The notes beneath the pieces were generated by a model. It saw nothing but the letters and a program-made list of their open reading frames with translations, made no database searches and was not told the DNA's origin. This document shows, piece after piece, positions 22,330 through 32,692 of a DNA stretch of 32,692 nucleotides (within the stretch, counting starts at the first letter, position 1; each line of letters opens with the position of its first letter). The stretch lies in the NCBI GenBank assembly GCA_027604505.1, contig JADIIX010000192.1, forward strand, positions 1-32,692, read 5' to 3'. The DNA comes from Gonapodya sp. JEL0774. Lineage: Eukaryota > Monoblepharomycota > Monoblepharidomycetes > Monoblepharidales > Gonapodyaceae. The position numbers were made by a program, and so were the translations under genes.

Positions 22330-24075
22330 ACCGAGCGGAGCCCGGGCACAATAGCAAACTCCAACAACCGAACACGTTGTTCGTGATGGTTCTCGGAATA
22401 TATGTAGGAATTCCTTTCCACAACAAATCGAAGGTTGATCTGGATATCCAACTCCCCAAGTAAAGGCCTGGCAGGCAGGAAGTCCGAAGAACAAGGAGCG
22501 ACAGGAATAAAATGAGATCACCACGCGAGGAGAGATGGGCAAGTCGGAACTTCCCGAGCCATGTTGTTGTTGAAAGTGATGTTCGGACGTGTGACGGGGT
22601 CATGCCTTCCTCTTGCTATTTGGATGCCCATGACACCCCAGGAAGTGCTTGGTGGGGCGGCTTACTCCAACAAAAGAATATGGCGGAAGAAGAACCAGAA
22701 CACCAAACAAAGGAGACTAGCAAGCACGAGTCACACCTGAGCCACGTTGTTCGTGAAGAGGTAGACGGCATGAAACGAGAATCCTTTTCAACCAAAACGT
22801 TTATGAAGTCCGTCGCACCTGAGCCGTGCGAGATCGGGCAGGTCTCCACAACTCCTACAAAAGAAGGCGGCAGGTGAAGAAAGAGAAAACCCCACCACGA
22901 AACGAGAGCAGCAGCGGCGCTCCTGGGCCTCGTTGTTCATGGATGATGGATGGAGTGACCCGGTATCCCACTCCACGAGCGCAGTTGTGGGCTCTTTGAA
23001 CGTCCGTTTCACCAGAGACCCGAGTGGCCTTCGAGCAGTTGGAACTCCGACAAAAGAAGACGCAGGGAGAATAAAGAGAAACCTGCACAACAAGACGGCA
23101 AGATAGACGTCTAAAGCTCCGCTGTTCGTGGAGGTGGCGGACGATGTGTACAGGTCTCTCCTTGACGTTGTCTTTAAATGTCTGTGACACCCGAAGAAAT
23201 GCTCGGGTGGGGGGTCACACTTCATCAAAAGAATACGACGAGCAATGGAAAAGAACCACGAGACCGGCAAGGAAACCTTCATGGCCACGGATCACAGAGG
23301 ACGGGCGTGGCTAGGGTATCGTCATAGATTTCCATTTGGGAGAGTCGGCGACACCCCGAGGTACGCTCGGGCAGGCAGGAGATGAGTAACAAGAAAATCC
23401 CACAACAAAAGAGAAGGGGAAGTGAGTGAGACTCTCCGAGCATGAGTCTGTGCGTGGAGATGGCGGGACGGTGTGATCAGGTTATCTGTCTTCCACTTTC
23501 CAGTCATGAGACCTGTCGTTTCGGATGTCTGGACTCTATGCCCGACTACAGCACGAACGGTTGGAACTCCTATAAGAGGAGAGGACGGGAGAAGACAACA
23601 AGTACGGCTGCTGGCGCCTCACGTTGGTGGTGGAGATGACGGGACTAGCGCGATGTGACAAGGAGTCACTCTTCACCAATCATGTCCAATTGGAAGTGTG
23701 TGGTGCCACGAGTGGAGCTCCGGGGAGGCAGGACCCCCGCAAGATTCGGATTTGACACAGAGGAAGAAAGAAAAATCTCCAGCAAACGAGGCCGGTAACG
23801 CTCAACGGAGACTCGCGAGTTTCTGTTGTGTGAGATGAGTGTGGACCGTGGCTGTGGAATGATTCCGGAATGGCACGTGACAGAGTCCCCTGATTCCCAA
23901 CCGTGAGCACACGATGTGCGATGTTCAATTCAAGTTGGAAACGCATTCCGAGTCCCGTGTGGAGAAGAGACGTCGAATTAGAATCCGATTTGTTTTGAAC
24001 GAAGGACAAGAGAAACATCCCGGGATGTGGGTGCGTGGGGTCAACAGCGGTTGGGGGACAAACCACTGCCAGCGG

Positions 24076-24123
24076 CCATGCCATCCGGATGATATGTGGA
24101 TGGCAACCATCCGGATGGCATGG
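24076..24123. repeat. perfect inverted repeat, 16-bp arms, 16-nt loop
   Basis: Arms 24076-24091 (CCATGCCATCCGGATG) and 24108-24123 (CATCCGGATGGCATGG) are exact reverse complements separated by 16 nt. Each arm also carries the palindrome CATCCGGATG, so the arms can form smaller hairpins alone. It sits within the most eroded part of the tandem array. There is no T-run after it to suggest a terminator. Confidence 0.9.
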
Positions 24124-24314
24124 AGAACGAACCGAGAGTCGAGAACATGTCACTCCCTATCTAATCCCAGGCGCGCACTATGAGGTCTACGCGAGGGAGC
24201 TGTAAAAGAGTGTCTTTTGCGAGTAATCTTCCAAACATTTACGCCCCAAGGCAACAGTCCAAAAGGACGCAGTATGCAGCGGGGGAAAAGTATTTGGTGC
24301 AGAGAAGGGTTTGA

Positions 24315-24418
24315 TTGCGGGAGAGAGGCAGGATGGGCGGGATGGGGGAGCAAGAGGGAACGGGGGGATGGGTGGGGAGGGAAGGAGATGGGCGGAGGGA
24401 GAAGGGGGGATTGAAGAA
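24315..24418 (+). repeat. G-rich, nearly all-purine tract
   Basis: Around 100 nt of almost uninterrupted G and A with many GGG to GGGGGG runs spaced by a few bases, for example near 24346, 24362 and 24374. It has the composition of a potential G-quadruplex or triplex-forming tract on the plus strand. It interrupts the regular array units. Confidence 0.75.
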
Positions 24419-27400
24419 TAGAGAATTGATTGGATCCGAGTACAAGGAGCGAGCAAGGTGCGATAGCAGGAAGGAAGGGAACGAGTGGGGACTTCATGCA
24501 TACAGGGGAGTGAGGGCCTGGAATTGAAAGAACAAGAGAAAAAGGTGTGCCAAGTCCAGTGCTGTGGTCAAACCCGAAAGGACTTCAGAAGTCCGCAGCA
24601 TCGAAAGCACCGAAGGAGAACAAGCAAAACAAACGAGATCGGAAGCGAGGGATGCTCGAGAATAATGCCTTGCTGTGGATGAGGGACGATGCGACTGGAT
24701 ATCCAATTCCATGGCACCCGAACGGAGATCAACCGGGTTGGAAGTCCAAACGAAAACGACGGGGAAAGAGAAAGAAAAATCCACAAAAACTTCTGCAAGG
24801 GAGATTCGCGAGCGACAGTGCTCGCGGAATGGCGAAAGGCTGGACGGAGGTTGTTCATTTTGGAACTCAGTCGCAAAAGAGTGGAGCTCGGGCAGCAGCA
24901 GCTCACTAAAAGAATGCGCCGTGAGAAGCACGAAAACCTCGTGAGAGGCGAGACGGACAAGAGAGAGTCGCCAGCCAAGTGGCTTGTGGAATGGCGGAGG
25001 ATGGAATTGAATGTCATTTCCTCACTCCTGCGTATGGACGTCCGTTCCATTCGAGTAGACTCCGGGCAGGTTGGAACTCCGATAAAGTAGCCCTGCAGGA
25101 TAAAGACACGAAATCCATACAAGCGAGGCTAGCGGGTACCCGTGCGAATCACCTCGTATCGTGGATCCCAGGCGATGTGCAGACTGACAGGGTATGTCCT
25201 TCCATCCCGTCAAATGGTTTGTTTGGAGTTTTTAGCCCCGGTGGCAAACCCAAACCTCTTCACCACTCGTCTCATATCAACCTCGAGTCGCCAGGGACGC
25301 CCACTCAAACGACATGAGCTTTCAGCGAGACTGCAGAGGATGGAGAATATCCCACAACAGCTATGGAAGTGCTCGGGTGCCCAAATGCAAGTCGTTGATG
25401 CGCATCGGCTGGGCGTCACCTGTACCATGATTGGTTTCTCTATTTCGATTGGGGAGAACATTCGCTTCGGTGACCAAACCCAGTTTGTGAAGCCATGCAG
25501 ACTGCTTTCTGACGGGCCGTCTCCCTCCGTCCTTGAATTCAACAGAGGGAAACGACCGAAAGAAAGTCGCCCACACAAACGAGACCGGCAAGAGAGACTT
25601 GTGTGTCAACCATCATTCGTGGGGTGACGAGTCGTGACAAGGTGTCTCGTTCTACATACTCAACCGAATGACATTGTGTTTGAATGCCCGTTACCCGAGT
25701 ACGACTCGGGCAGGCAGGAACTCAAAATACAAAATTAAAACCATGCATTATTCCACTCTGGCAGGTGGTTTGTTTGGAGTTTGTGACCCCCGAGCGGACG
25801 TCGGGAGGTAAACTCCAACAACAAAAAATGGACAGAAGAAGAGAAAAGAAGCATACACAAGCGAGACCAGCAAGAGAGACTCGGGAGCCAACGTTTGTTC
25901 GTAGAATGACAAGACGGGGCAGGCATCCTCTTCCACACAACCGTTACGAAATCATAAAATTTATGTCCAACTAATCGATTAGAGCTCGGGCAGGCAGGAG
26001 CTCCAGGAAAGGAATACGGCATAGGGAAGAAAGAGAAACAAAACACAAATGAGACCAGCAAGACACACTCCTTCGCCACAATGTTTGTGGAATGGTCGAA
26101 GGTGTGGCCATTGCATCTGTTTCCGAGTGAACATCTTCAAAGACTTGGAAGCCCATGCTACCCGAGTAGAGTAGCCCGGGAAGGCAAACACTCCCCCCAA
26201 AAAAAGAAAGCCAGGACAGGAGAAGAAACAATAACACCTCACAAACGAGACATGAAAGGACCATTCTCTTGCGCCACCCTGTTGGCTGGGACGACTGAAA
26301 ACGTGCTGGATATCCCTTCTCACACGCCCTTCATAATCGAGGTCCAAGACTTTGGATGCCCATTGTACCCAAAGTGGGAGCTCAGGCACGCAGGGTACTC
26401 CAGAAAAGAATTACGACGCACTTAGTTGGGAAGAAGGAGAATAATCCCCCCACAAACGAGACCATACACAGGCATTCCAGGCCAACGTTGGTGGCGGTGG
26501 ATCGAGGACGACGTGACAGGGTATCCGTTTCCTCTCCAAAGCCCGTATAGGTATGCCTGCTATCGGCGCCCGTGCTACCAGATTGGACCTCGAGCAGGTG
26601 AGAGGTTTGTAAAACATGACCGGAGGAGAAGAACACTTTCCGACACCGACAAGACCGCGCAAGACGACAAACAAGCCCAGCGGGGGAGACACTGGGCCAA
26701 CGTTTGTTTGTGGAGTCACGAGGCGCGAAGGAGGAGTATCCCGTTCGACGCGAGATATTGCAACAGATTTTGGTTGTCCAGCTGGTCGAGTTGAGCTCTG
26801 GCAAGCAGAAACTCCAAGAAAAAAACAAATCCGATACGGGGAAGAAGGGTAAACCCCACGCAAACAAGACCAGCGAAGGAGACTCGAGAGCCAGGTTCGT
26901 TCTGGAGCGATAAAAACGCGGTAGGATGTCCCATTCCACAAAAACAGCGTCAAGAGTGGACTTTGGATGTCCCGCTACTCGAGTAGACCTCGGGCAAGCA
27001 GCAACTCCAACAAAAGGATACGACATAGCGTAGAAAGGGGAACACCACACAAACGAGAACGACAAAATCACGCTCCTTTGCCAGGTTGATTGTGGAATGG
27101 CGGACGGTGTGACGGAGTGTACATTTCGGAGCGAAGCTTTTTCTTTTTGGAAGACCGTGCCACAAGAGTAGTATCGTCTCATGGAGGCAGGGACTTCCCA
27201 AAACAAGAAAAGTAGGACGGGGGCAGAAAGAGAACACTGCGCGAACGGCCAGTGAGACAGGCAAGTGAGGAGATCCCTGAGTCACGGTCTTTGTGGGGAG
27301 TTCCGGACAGTGTGACACAATATTCCTTTTATTAAGTCAACCAGAGAGTTGAATGTCCAGCTCCCCAAACAGAATCTCCGGCAGCCAAATACTCCGAAAA

Positions 27401-28835
27401 AAGAAAGAAGGACGGGAGACAAAGAGAACACCCGACAAAGAGTTGAGCAAGAAACTTTCCTGTGCCACGAGGTTGGCCAAATGACGGAAAAAGTGTGATG
27501 TCCTCCTCCCACCATTCGTGTGGAAGTCAAGAGTTGGATGACCACTGCATCCAAAGTAGAGCTTGGGCACGCAGGGTACTCCAGAAAAGAATGACGATGC
27601 ATGTAGTTGCCAGTTGGGAAGAAAGAGAAGAGACCCCCACAAACAAGACCAGACACGTACACTCCAAGGCGAACGTTGGCGGTGAATAAGTCCAACGTCA
27701 CCGGGCATCCTGTTCCTCTCCAAAGCCCATAGGTATGCCTACATTTGACGCACATCCTACTAGAGTGGACCTCGGGCAGGTCACAGCTCGAAAACACAAC
27801 ACGATGGGAGCAAATCCAAACCCACACCAACGAGACTATCAATGGACACTGGAGAGGTCACGTCAGTTGTGGAAGACAGACGATGTGGCAAAGCATCCAA
27901 AGTATCTCCCTCCACAAATCCACGGACCTCGTCGTTTTGGCAGGTGTGTGTTCCCCCCGTGGTGGATCTCGCGGGGAAAGGCACACCCAAGCAACAGGAC
28001 CAGGCGTTGGTCGTTGGAGAAAATCAAGAGGGAAAATCAAGGAGACCCCACACGGACACTGCCAAGAGAGGGAGACTCTTCTAGCTGCGCTGTTCCGTGG
28101 AGAATGGAGATGGTCGAACGATGGGTCCTGCGAGCGCAGTGTCCCCTTCTGTCTTCCCATGCGGTTCCGGGCTTTTGCTTCGCAAGTCTGGTGCACCCCA
28201 AGTCCAATGGTGGACCTCGTTGGGGTCCAGGGAGCTTCCGGCAAAATGAAGTGGATAGGAGGAGAAGGAGAAAAGCCTCGTGACCACACGGAAGAGACGG
28301 GGACCAGCAAAGGCTGATCGCTGATCGGCGACCCACGTCAGTGGTGGAAAGTAGTAGGACGATATTTTATGTGACAGGGTATCCCATTTAGCAAATTTCT
28401 CGAAAATTTGAGCGTCCAAGTCACCCGACTCCCGAGTGGCATTTTGGGTTGGTAGGAGGTCCAGCAAAAAGAATATGACGAGCGAAGAAACTTGAAAGCA
28501 CACGAAAACGAGACCAACAACGGACGATCCTGGGCTGTGGCGATCGACGAAGCAACGCACATTTCCCAACACAGGATAGACAGGCATGACAGGCGACAGA
28601 GCAAAGGCATGGAGATGGCATGTTGTGACGGGTGGCAAAGAGACCGCTGCTGTCAGGAGCCAGAGCACACCGAAAAATCAAAAATCTTCAATCCCCATCT
28701 GATTGCATGACGTTTCCGACGCGATAGTTCAGGGACACACCTCTGGGTCCCCCTGAGTGGTTCCACGGCCCATGGGATGTCTTGAGATGCAGCAGATTCC
28801 GAAATCTGAATATTAGTAGACGTCCGGAGGGTGCA

Positions 28836-28861
28836 AGAACCAGAACCAGAACCAGAACCAG
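28836..28861 (+). repeat. hexanucleotide microsatellite (AGAACC)4
   Basis: Four perfect AGAACC copies plus AG. It lies within the tandem array and is a cleaner, presumably younger repeat than the surrounding units. Confidence 0.95.
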
Positions 28862-30741
28862 TGAGGGGGAACAAGAGGTGTAGTCACCGTCCCTAATCTC
28901 ATCCCAGGCCGCTCACACGTGGGGTCTACACGGAGGGCTGTGCGACTTGCGAGCACCCACACAATCCACAGAAATATCAAAATGAAGTTTGTTGGTCTGG
29001 CAACTGGACGAGATCTCGAGCAGGCCATAACTCCGACAAAAAAAAAAAACAAGAATATTATTGGAGTTGGGAACGACAAAAAGAAAGCACAAACGAAAAT
29101 GAGCGAGAGGCGCTTCCTCCTGTGCCACGTGATTGACAGCTGGCGTGTGTCATATGACCAGGGTGTCCAATTTCCGAGCCAAACGTCTTTGCATTTAGTT
29201 TTGCAAGACCGTGGCACCCGAAGTAGTATCTTCCTCGGGGGAGGAAGGGACTTGCCAAAACAAGAAAAGTATGACGGAGGACAGGGAGATAAAAGCACAT
29301 GCACACATGTTGACGTGCACGCGTGGCAGAGTTATGGAGATATCCCTATCAGCAGCGAACATGAGGACGTAAAGATTGTTCGGATGTCCGGACACCCGAG
29401 TATGGACAGGCACAAAGCTGGGTCCATCCAGGCGGCACAACTCCGACAAAAGGAGGATGAACCGGACGAGTGAGGAGACAGAGAGAGAGTACCCATGTAA
29501 ATGAGAGACCATGATCCGTGGGTCAGCAGAGGGGCGACTTGACTGGGCGAGTGGCGAGTCATGGTGGAAGTTGGAACTGGTTGGAGGAGATGGCGGGGCG
29601 GTCGGGCGGGTGTGACGGTGTGTCCCTTTTCCCGGTTCCACGTGTCACAAATTCAGCGTTTCAGAAGTCTCGGGGTCCCCGAGAGGACGCTTGGGGAGGA
29701 AGAAACTCCGGTGAAAAGAAAAGAGGATCGTGAGACGGGGGACAGGCGGAAGGAAAGCAAGACCGTACAACGGGCGAGGCGCAGGGCACACAGGCTGCAG
29801 GCATGTTGGTGGAGATGGCGTGAGGATGTGAGGATGGAGCAGGGTATGCCTTTTCCTCCTTCCAGACAAGATCAACATGGGCTTCCCGGATATCCTGGCT
29901 CCCGAGGAGACGGTGGGCGAGGACGGAACACCAAGCAAAATAAAGAGAGCGGGCAGAGGGGTGTAAAGGAAATTGGAACGAAGATGGACGAGGCCATGCA
30001 GGCAGGCAGGGGCGAGCCGAGGTGGACAAGAGGGAAAGCGAGGTGCCTCGGAGCGGCCAAAAATGAGTGGTGTGACAAGTGGCGGACAGCCAACAGCAGG
30101 CAGGATTCCAGTGGCACACCGAAAAAGCAGATACGCTGGATTCGGATTTTTCCGTTCGCATTCCCGATTCCGGATTCCATTTTCCGTGTTCCATTCCACC
30201 ATTCCGAGTTCGCGATGCGTTCCCGTGTCTTCAAGAGGACGACGTCGGAAGATGCAAAGCGGACCTCGGGATGAAGACCGACACAAACAAGAGCGGGCAG
30301 AGGGAGGAAGACAAGACTTGAGACGGGGGGGAGGCCAGGGCAGGTATGCATGTTTCGAGGGGGGATAAGGGTACGAAAAGGGGAACAACATTTCGTTGGG
30401 AAGGGAAGGGCCTGGAAGTGCTGTGTGTTGCTTCACTTATGGTGTGAGGAGTGGTGGACAGACAAGTGCTAGTAGCCTAGACTGCCTGGTAGCCAGAGCA
30501 CACCGAAAACACGAGTTTGAATAATATCTGGGCCCCGGGGTGGATTCCATTCCCAATTCCATAATTGCATTTGGAATCCGAGTTGACAGAGCATGAGAGT
30601 TGTCAAGGGACAAGAGAAAAGGCAAGGGAGACTGGAATGCGAGGGGGTGGGGTGTGACGTGACGGACTGCAACAAAAGAATAGCACAAGCAGAGGATTTG
30701 AATACTTGGAGAGAGGAGGAAGAGAGAGTGGCAGAGTGGGC

Positions 30742-30762
30742 GGTGGGTGGGTGGGTGGGTGG
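30742..30762 (+). repeat. (GGGT)n simple repeat
   Basis: About five GGGT-type units in the upstream region of the MOT1 gene; four or more GGG runs make it a G-quadruplex candidate. Confidence 0.9.
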
Positions 30763-30867
30763 AGAGGAGGGACATGGGCAGAGAGAGAAGTGGGGAGAGT
30801 GCTTTGGTCGCTGTGGCCACTCGGCACACAACAAAAAAGGCCATGTCGCTTGCTGCGCCACCCAAGT

Positions 30868-30873
30868 CACGTG
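30868..30873. promoter_or_regulatory. CACGTG E-box
   Basis: GTCACGTGG, about 270 bp upstream of the MOT1 ATG, fits the Cbf1-type bHLH consensus (RTCACGTG). A single 6-mer can easily arise by chance. Confidence 0.3.
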
Positions 30874-31141
30874 GTTAGTGGGCTCCCTGGTGGGGTGCTT
30901 CATAAAGGCCCGCGCTGACCCGCTCGCTGCTGCTCATCGCGCCTCTGTGCCACACTTGGTGATCCCACACATACTCGTCATCTCTCCTCCCGCCCTTTTT
31001 TTCTTCTCCTTTTTTATTTCTCTCCACTCCCTCCCTCCCCTCCTTTTTTTTTAATTCTTTTTCAATTCCCTCCTGAGTTTGAGTTCCCCCTTTTAATCCC
31101 CCCCGGGTACCACACACACTCACACACCCGCCCCCCCTCCC

Positions 31142-32692
31142 ATGGCAACCCGCCTGCAGAGACTCATCGCTCTGCTCGACTCCGGCTCAACTCCCGCAGT
31201 CAGAAACGCAGCTGCAGTCCAGCTCGGTGACATACAGAGACAACGCCCGCAAGATCTCTTTCTCATTCTCGCTCCGGTACGTGTTTTCTACTGGTTTTGG
31301 TGTGGTGGTGGTGGGGTGGGGTGGGTTGGTTGGTTGGTTGGTGATCCCAGTGGAGATCGAGTTGGTGCGGGCTTGGATGGAGTTGGGTTTTGGTTTCCCA
31401 CAACGCACGGTCCACTCGACCCACCACATTTCCCCTCCACCCCCACTCTTCCCACTCCTCTCACCGACTCACCCCACTCACCCCACTCACCCCATCCACC
31501 CCATCCAACCAACATCCAAAACACTTTACCCCGACACCCACACGCCCCCGCACCCCCCTCCAGGTCGTCTCCCACCTCCGCTCCCCATCCTGGGACACCC
31601 GCTCCGCCGCAGCCACCGCAATCGAAGAGATCGCACGTGCTCTCCCCGAATGGGACCCTTTGCCTCCGCCTCCGCCTCCCTCCTCCTCCTCCCACTCCCT
31701 CCCCGTGCCGCACCCCTCACTCGCCTCTCCATCCCCCATATCCGCATCCCCCCCCCCCTCCTCCCCATTCCCATACCTCCCCGACCATCTTGACCCCTCC
31801 GACCCCTCCGATCCCGCCATTCCCCCCCTCTCCTCCGACCTCCTCTTCTCCGACGTCTCCTTCTCCTCAATCGTCCACCTCGGCCACCCCCTCCTCTCCT
31901 CCGCAGGCGCAGAGTACGACCCCCCGCCCGATCTGGCACTCATGGACCCAAAGGAACGACTCAAGTACATGAGGAGGCAGGTCAGAGAGCAGCTGGGCAT
32001 CGAGACCGCCATGGGGGGCGAGGCCGATTTGATCGACGAGGCCGATTTGTTGGGCGGCGGGGCAGTGGGTGGTACGGGGCAGTCGAACCAGGGGCAGGCG
32101 GGGCAGACGCACCAGGGGCAGATGGGTGGATCGGCGGGCCACCCCGGTGCAGGTGCCGCCCAGGCCAAGGAGCACGTGCACGTCGCGGTCCAAGACCTTC
32201 TCGACAAGAGCCGCAAGGCCAGAGTCGTGTGAGTAGTTTACTCTCATCCCCCGTCCCCCGTAAAAGAAAACACACTCGCATTTCACACCGCACCCCTCTC
32301 GTTCGTCGCGGTCGTCTCGTCGTGCCGGTGCCGTGGGACACACCTCGTCGAGCGTTTGGTGGTGTGTGTACTTGCTCGCTTCGCTCCAATACTCATCCCG
32401 TCCCCTCCTTCCCACTTGCCACCGCTCACCCCTCCCCACTCCCCACTCCCCCACACCCCACCCCTAGCCCCCCCCCAGCCCGCCCTCCTCCCCCCGCACT
32501 CCCAGACCTGGACAACCCCAACCTGTCCGCCCGCGAGCGGAACGCGCTCAAGAGGAAGGCCAGGATGGCAGGGAAGGGGGGTGCGGCGGGGGGGTTCAAG
32601 TGAGTTGGTCGTGGTGGGGGGGAGGGCGCGGAGCGGGGAGGGTGTGGTGGACGGGGCGGGTGGAGGGGTCGGGGGGGGGGGGGGGGGGCGCG
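31142..32692 (+). CDS. MOT1: MOT1/BTAF1 TBP-associated ATPase, N-terminal part
   Basis: Three exons are visible: 31142-31276, 31564-32228 and 32468-32599. A fourth lies beyond the window, because the last exon ends at a GTGAGT donor (32600). The N-terminus, MATRLQRLIALLDSGSTPAV, then NAAAVQLGDIQRQRPQDL, VVSHLRSPSWDTRSAAATAI and EEIARALPEW, matches the first HEAT repeats of Mot1/BTAF1. LDNPNLSARERNALKRKARM in exon 3 matches the conserved family segment after the second repeat. The protein uses Swi2/Snf2 ATPase activity to remove TBP from DNA in the nucleus; the HEAT repeats grip TBP, and the ATPase domain is outside this window. A Pro/Ser-rich insert (about 31660-31900) and a Gly/Gln-rich stretch (about 32040-32160) separate the conserved blocks. 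Acceptor 32467 was chosen because it alone keeps the phase. Confidence 0.9.
31324..31342 (+). repeat. (GGTT)n microsatellite in MOT1 intron 1
   Basis: GGTT repeated about 4.75 times, just downstream of the first donor of the MOT1 gene. Confidence 0.9.
31468..31494 (+). repeat. (CTCACCCCA)3 minisatellite in MOT1 intron 1
   Basis: Three perfect 9-bp copies followed by two decayed ones (TCCACCCCA, TCCAACC). They form part of the long C-rich tract before the acceptor at 31563. Confidence 0.9.
32671..32688 (+). repeat. 18-nt poly-G run at the window end
   Basis: Eighteen G's, four bases from the end, inside the intron after MOT1 exon 3. Runs of this kind are prone to length errors in sequencing and often coincide with contig ends. 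Confidence 0.9.

Larger units (their letters stand above)
22330..30600 (+). repeat. degenerate head-to-tail tandem repeat array, units about 185-240 bp
   Basis: A diverged unit recurs about 35-40 times in one orientation. Its landmarks in order are: a CTCGGGCAGGCAGGAACTCC-like start; AACAAAAGAATACGAC; a purine-rich GAAGAAAGAGAAA run; CACAAACGAGACCAGCAAGA; an ACGTTTGTTCGTGGAATGGC-like stretch; GTGTGACAGGGTATCCCATT; and TTGGATGCCCATGCTACCCG leading into the next unit. Unit starts are clear near 22469, 22645, 22830, 23031, 23200, 23364, 23550, 25055, 25697, 25981, 26168, 26381, 26588, 26794, 26989, 27172, 27371, 27560, 27765, 28430, 29010, 29230 and 29430. Copies are much eroded at 23.9-24.5 kb and after 29.7 kb. 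The plus strand is rich in A and G. No gene in this 8 kb is convincing. It looks like an old satellite or minisatellite array; a transposon origin cannot be excluded. Confidence 0.85.
30601..31141 (+). promoter_or_regulatory. upstream region of the MOT1 gene
   Basis: After the array fades, this stretch changes from purine-rich to strongly pyrimidine-rich from about 30980 up to the ATG at 31142 (CTCCTCCCGCC, long T-runs at 31005-31050, CCCCCCTCC just before the ATG). Such a pyrimidine block next to the start is typical of fungal core promoters and leaders. A CACGTG E-box is at 30868-30873. No TATA box is evident. A (GGGT)n run lies at 30742-30762. Confidence 0.5.

Noticed and set aside
26382-27206. 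274-codon minus-strand frame in the repeat array, with Phe/Leu/Ser-rich recurring peptides
   Set aside because: The recurring peptides follow from the DNA repeat read on the pyrimidine-rich strand. Other units show similar peptides in different frames and unit lengths are not constant multiples of three, so coding is unlikely.
22330-30600. CRISPR array or tRNA/5S-derived (SINE-like) cluster
   Set aside because: Units are about 190 bp and diverged, not short exact repeats with unique spacers, and the context is eukaryotic. The GTTGGAACTCC-like motif resembles a B box only loosely and no A box or cloverleaf was found.
31461-32216. 251-codon minus-strand frame
   Set aside because: It is the antisense shadow of MOT1 exon 2, whose sense frame matches the family.

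Overview
The window looks like nuclear DNA of a flagellated (zoosporic) fungus, most likely a chytrid. Genes are split by many short GT-AG introns (mostly about 60-250 nt). One gene encodes a Gcn4-like bZIP factor and another encodes DRC2/CCDC65, a motile-cilium nexin-dynein regulatory complex subunit that only zoospore-forming fungi should need. No bacterial, viral or transposon gene was recognised. All gene models below were built by eye from splice signals, reading-frame continuity and recalled family sequences; no search was run.

Layout. 1-1709: no convincing gene. 1710-5879 (+): ankyrin plus tandem CCCH zinc-finger protein, 5 exons. 5880-7275: non-coding. 7276-8752 (+): a small nine-exon single-pass membrane protein with an eight-cysteine ectodomain, possibly with extra tail exons up to 9359. 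9254-11209 (-): Sel1/TPR-like repeat protein. 11878-13481 (-): Gcn4-like bZIP. 13905-17015 (-): leukotriene A4 hydrolase-type M1 aminopeptidase, 12 exons. 17481-20075 (-): DRC2. 20205-21745 (+): candidate BAG-domain protein, divergent from DRC2 over 129 bp. About 22.3-30.6 kb: a gene-free, degenerate head-to-tail tandem repeat array with units of about 185-240 bp. 31142 to the window end (+): 5' part of MOT1/BTAF1.

The genes are ordinary eukaryotic single-gene units rather than an operon: RNA binding (CCCH), amino-acid stress transcription (bZIP), peptide/epoxide hydrolysis (LTA4H), flagellar motility (DRC2), Hsp70 co-chaperone (BAG) and TBP recycling (MOT1). The least explained items are the 8 kb repeat array, with hints of higher-order structure and an embedded 16-bp-arm inverted repeat, and the eight-cysteine membrane protein, which matches no family I recognise. 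The bZIP gene has an overlapping upstream ORF whose stop codon would be made by splicing.
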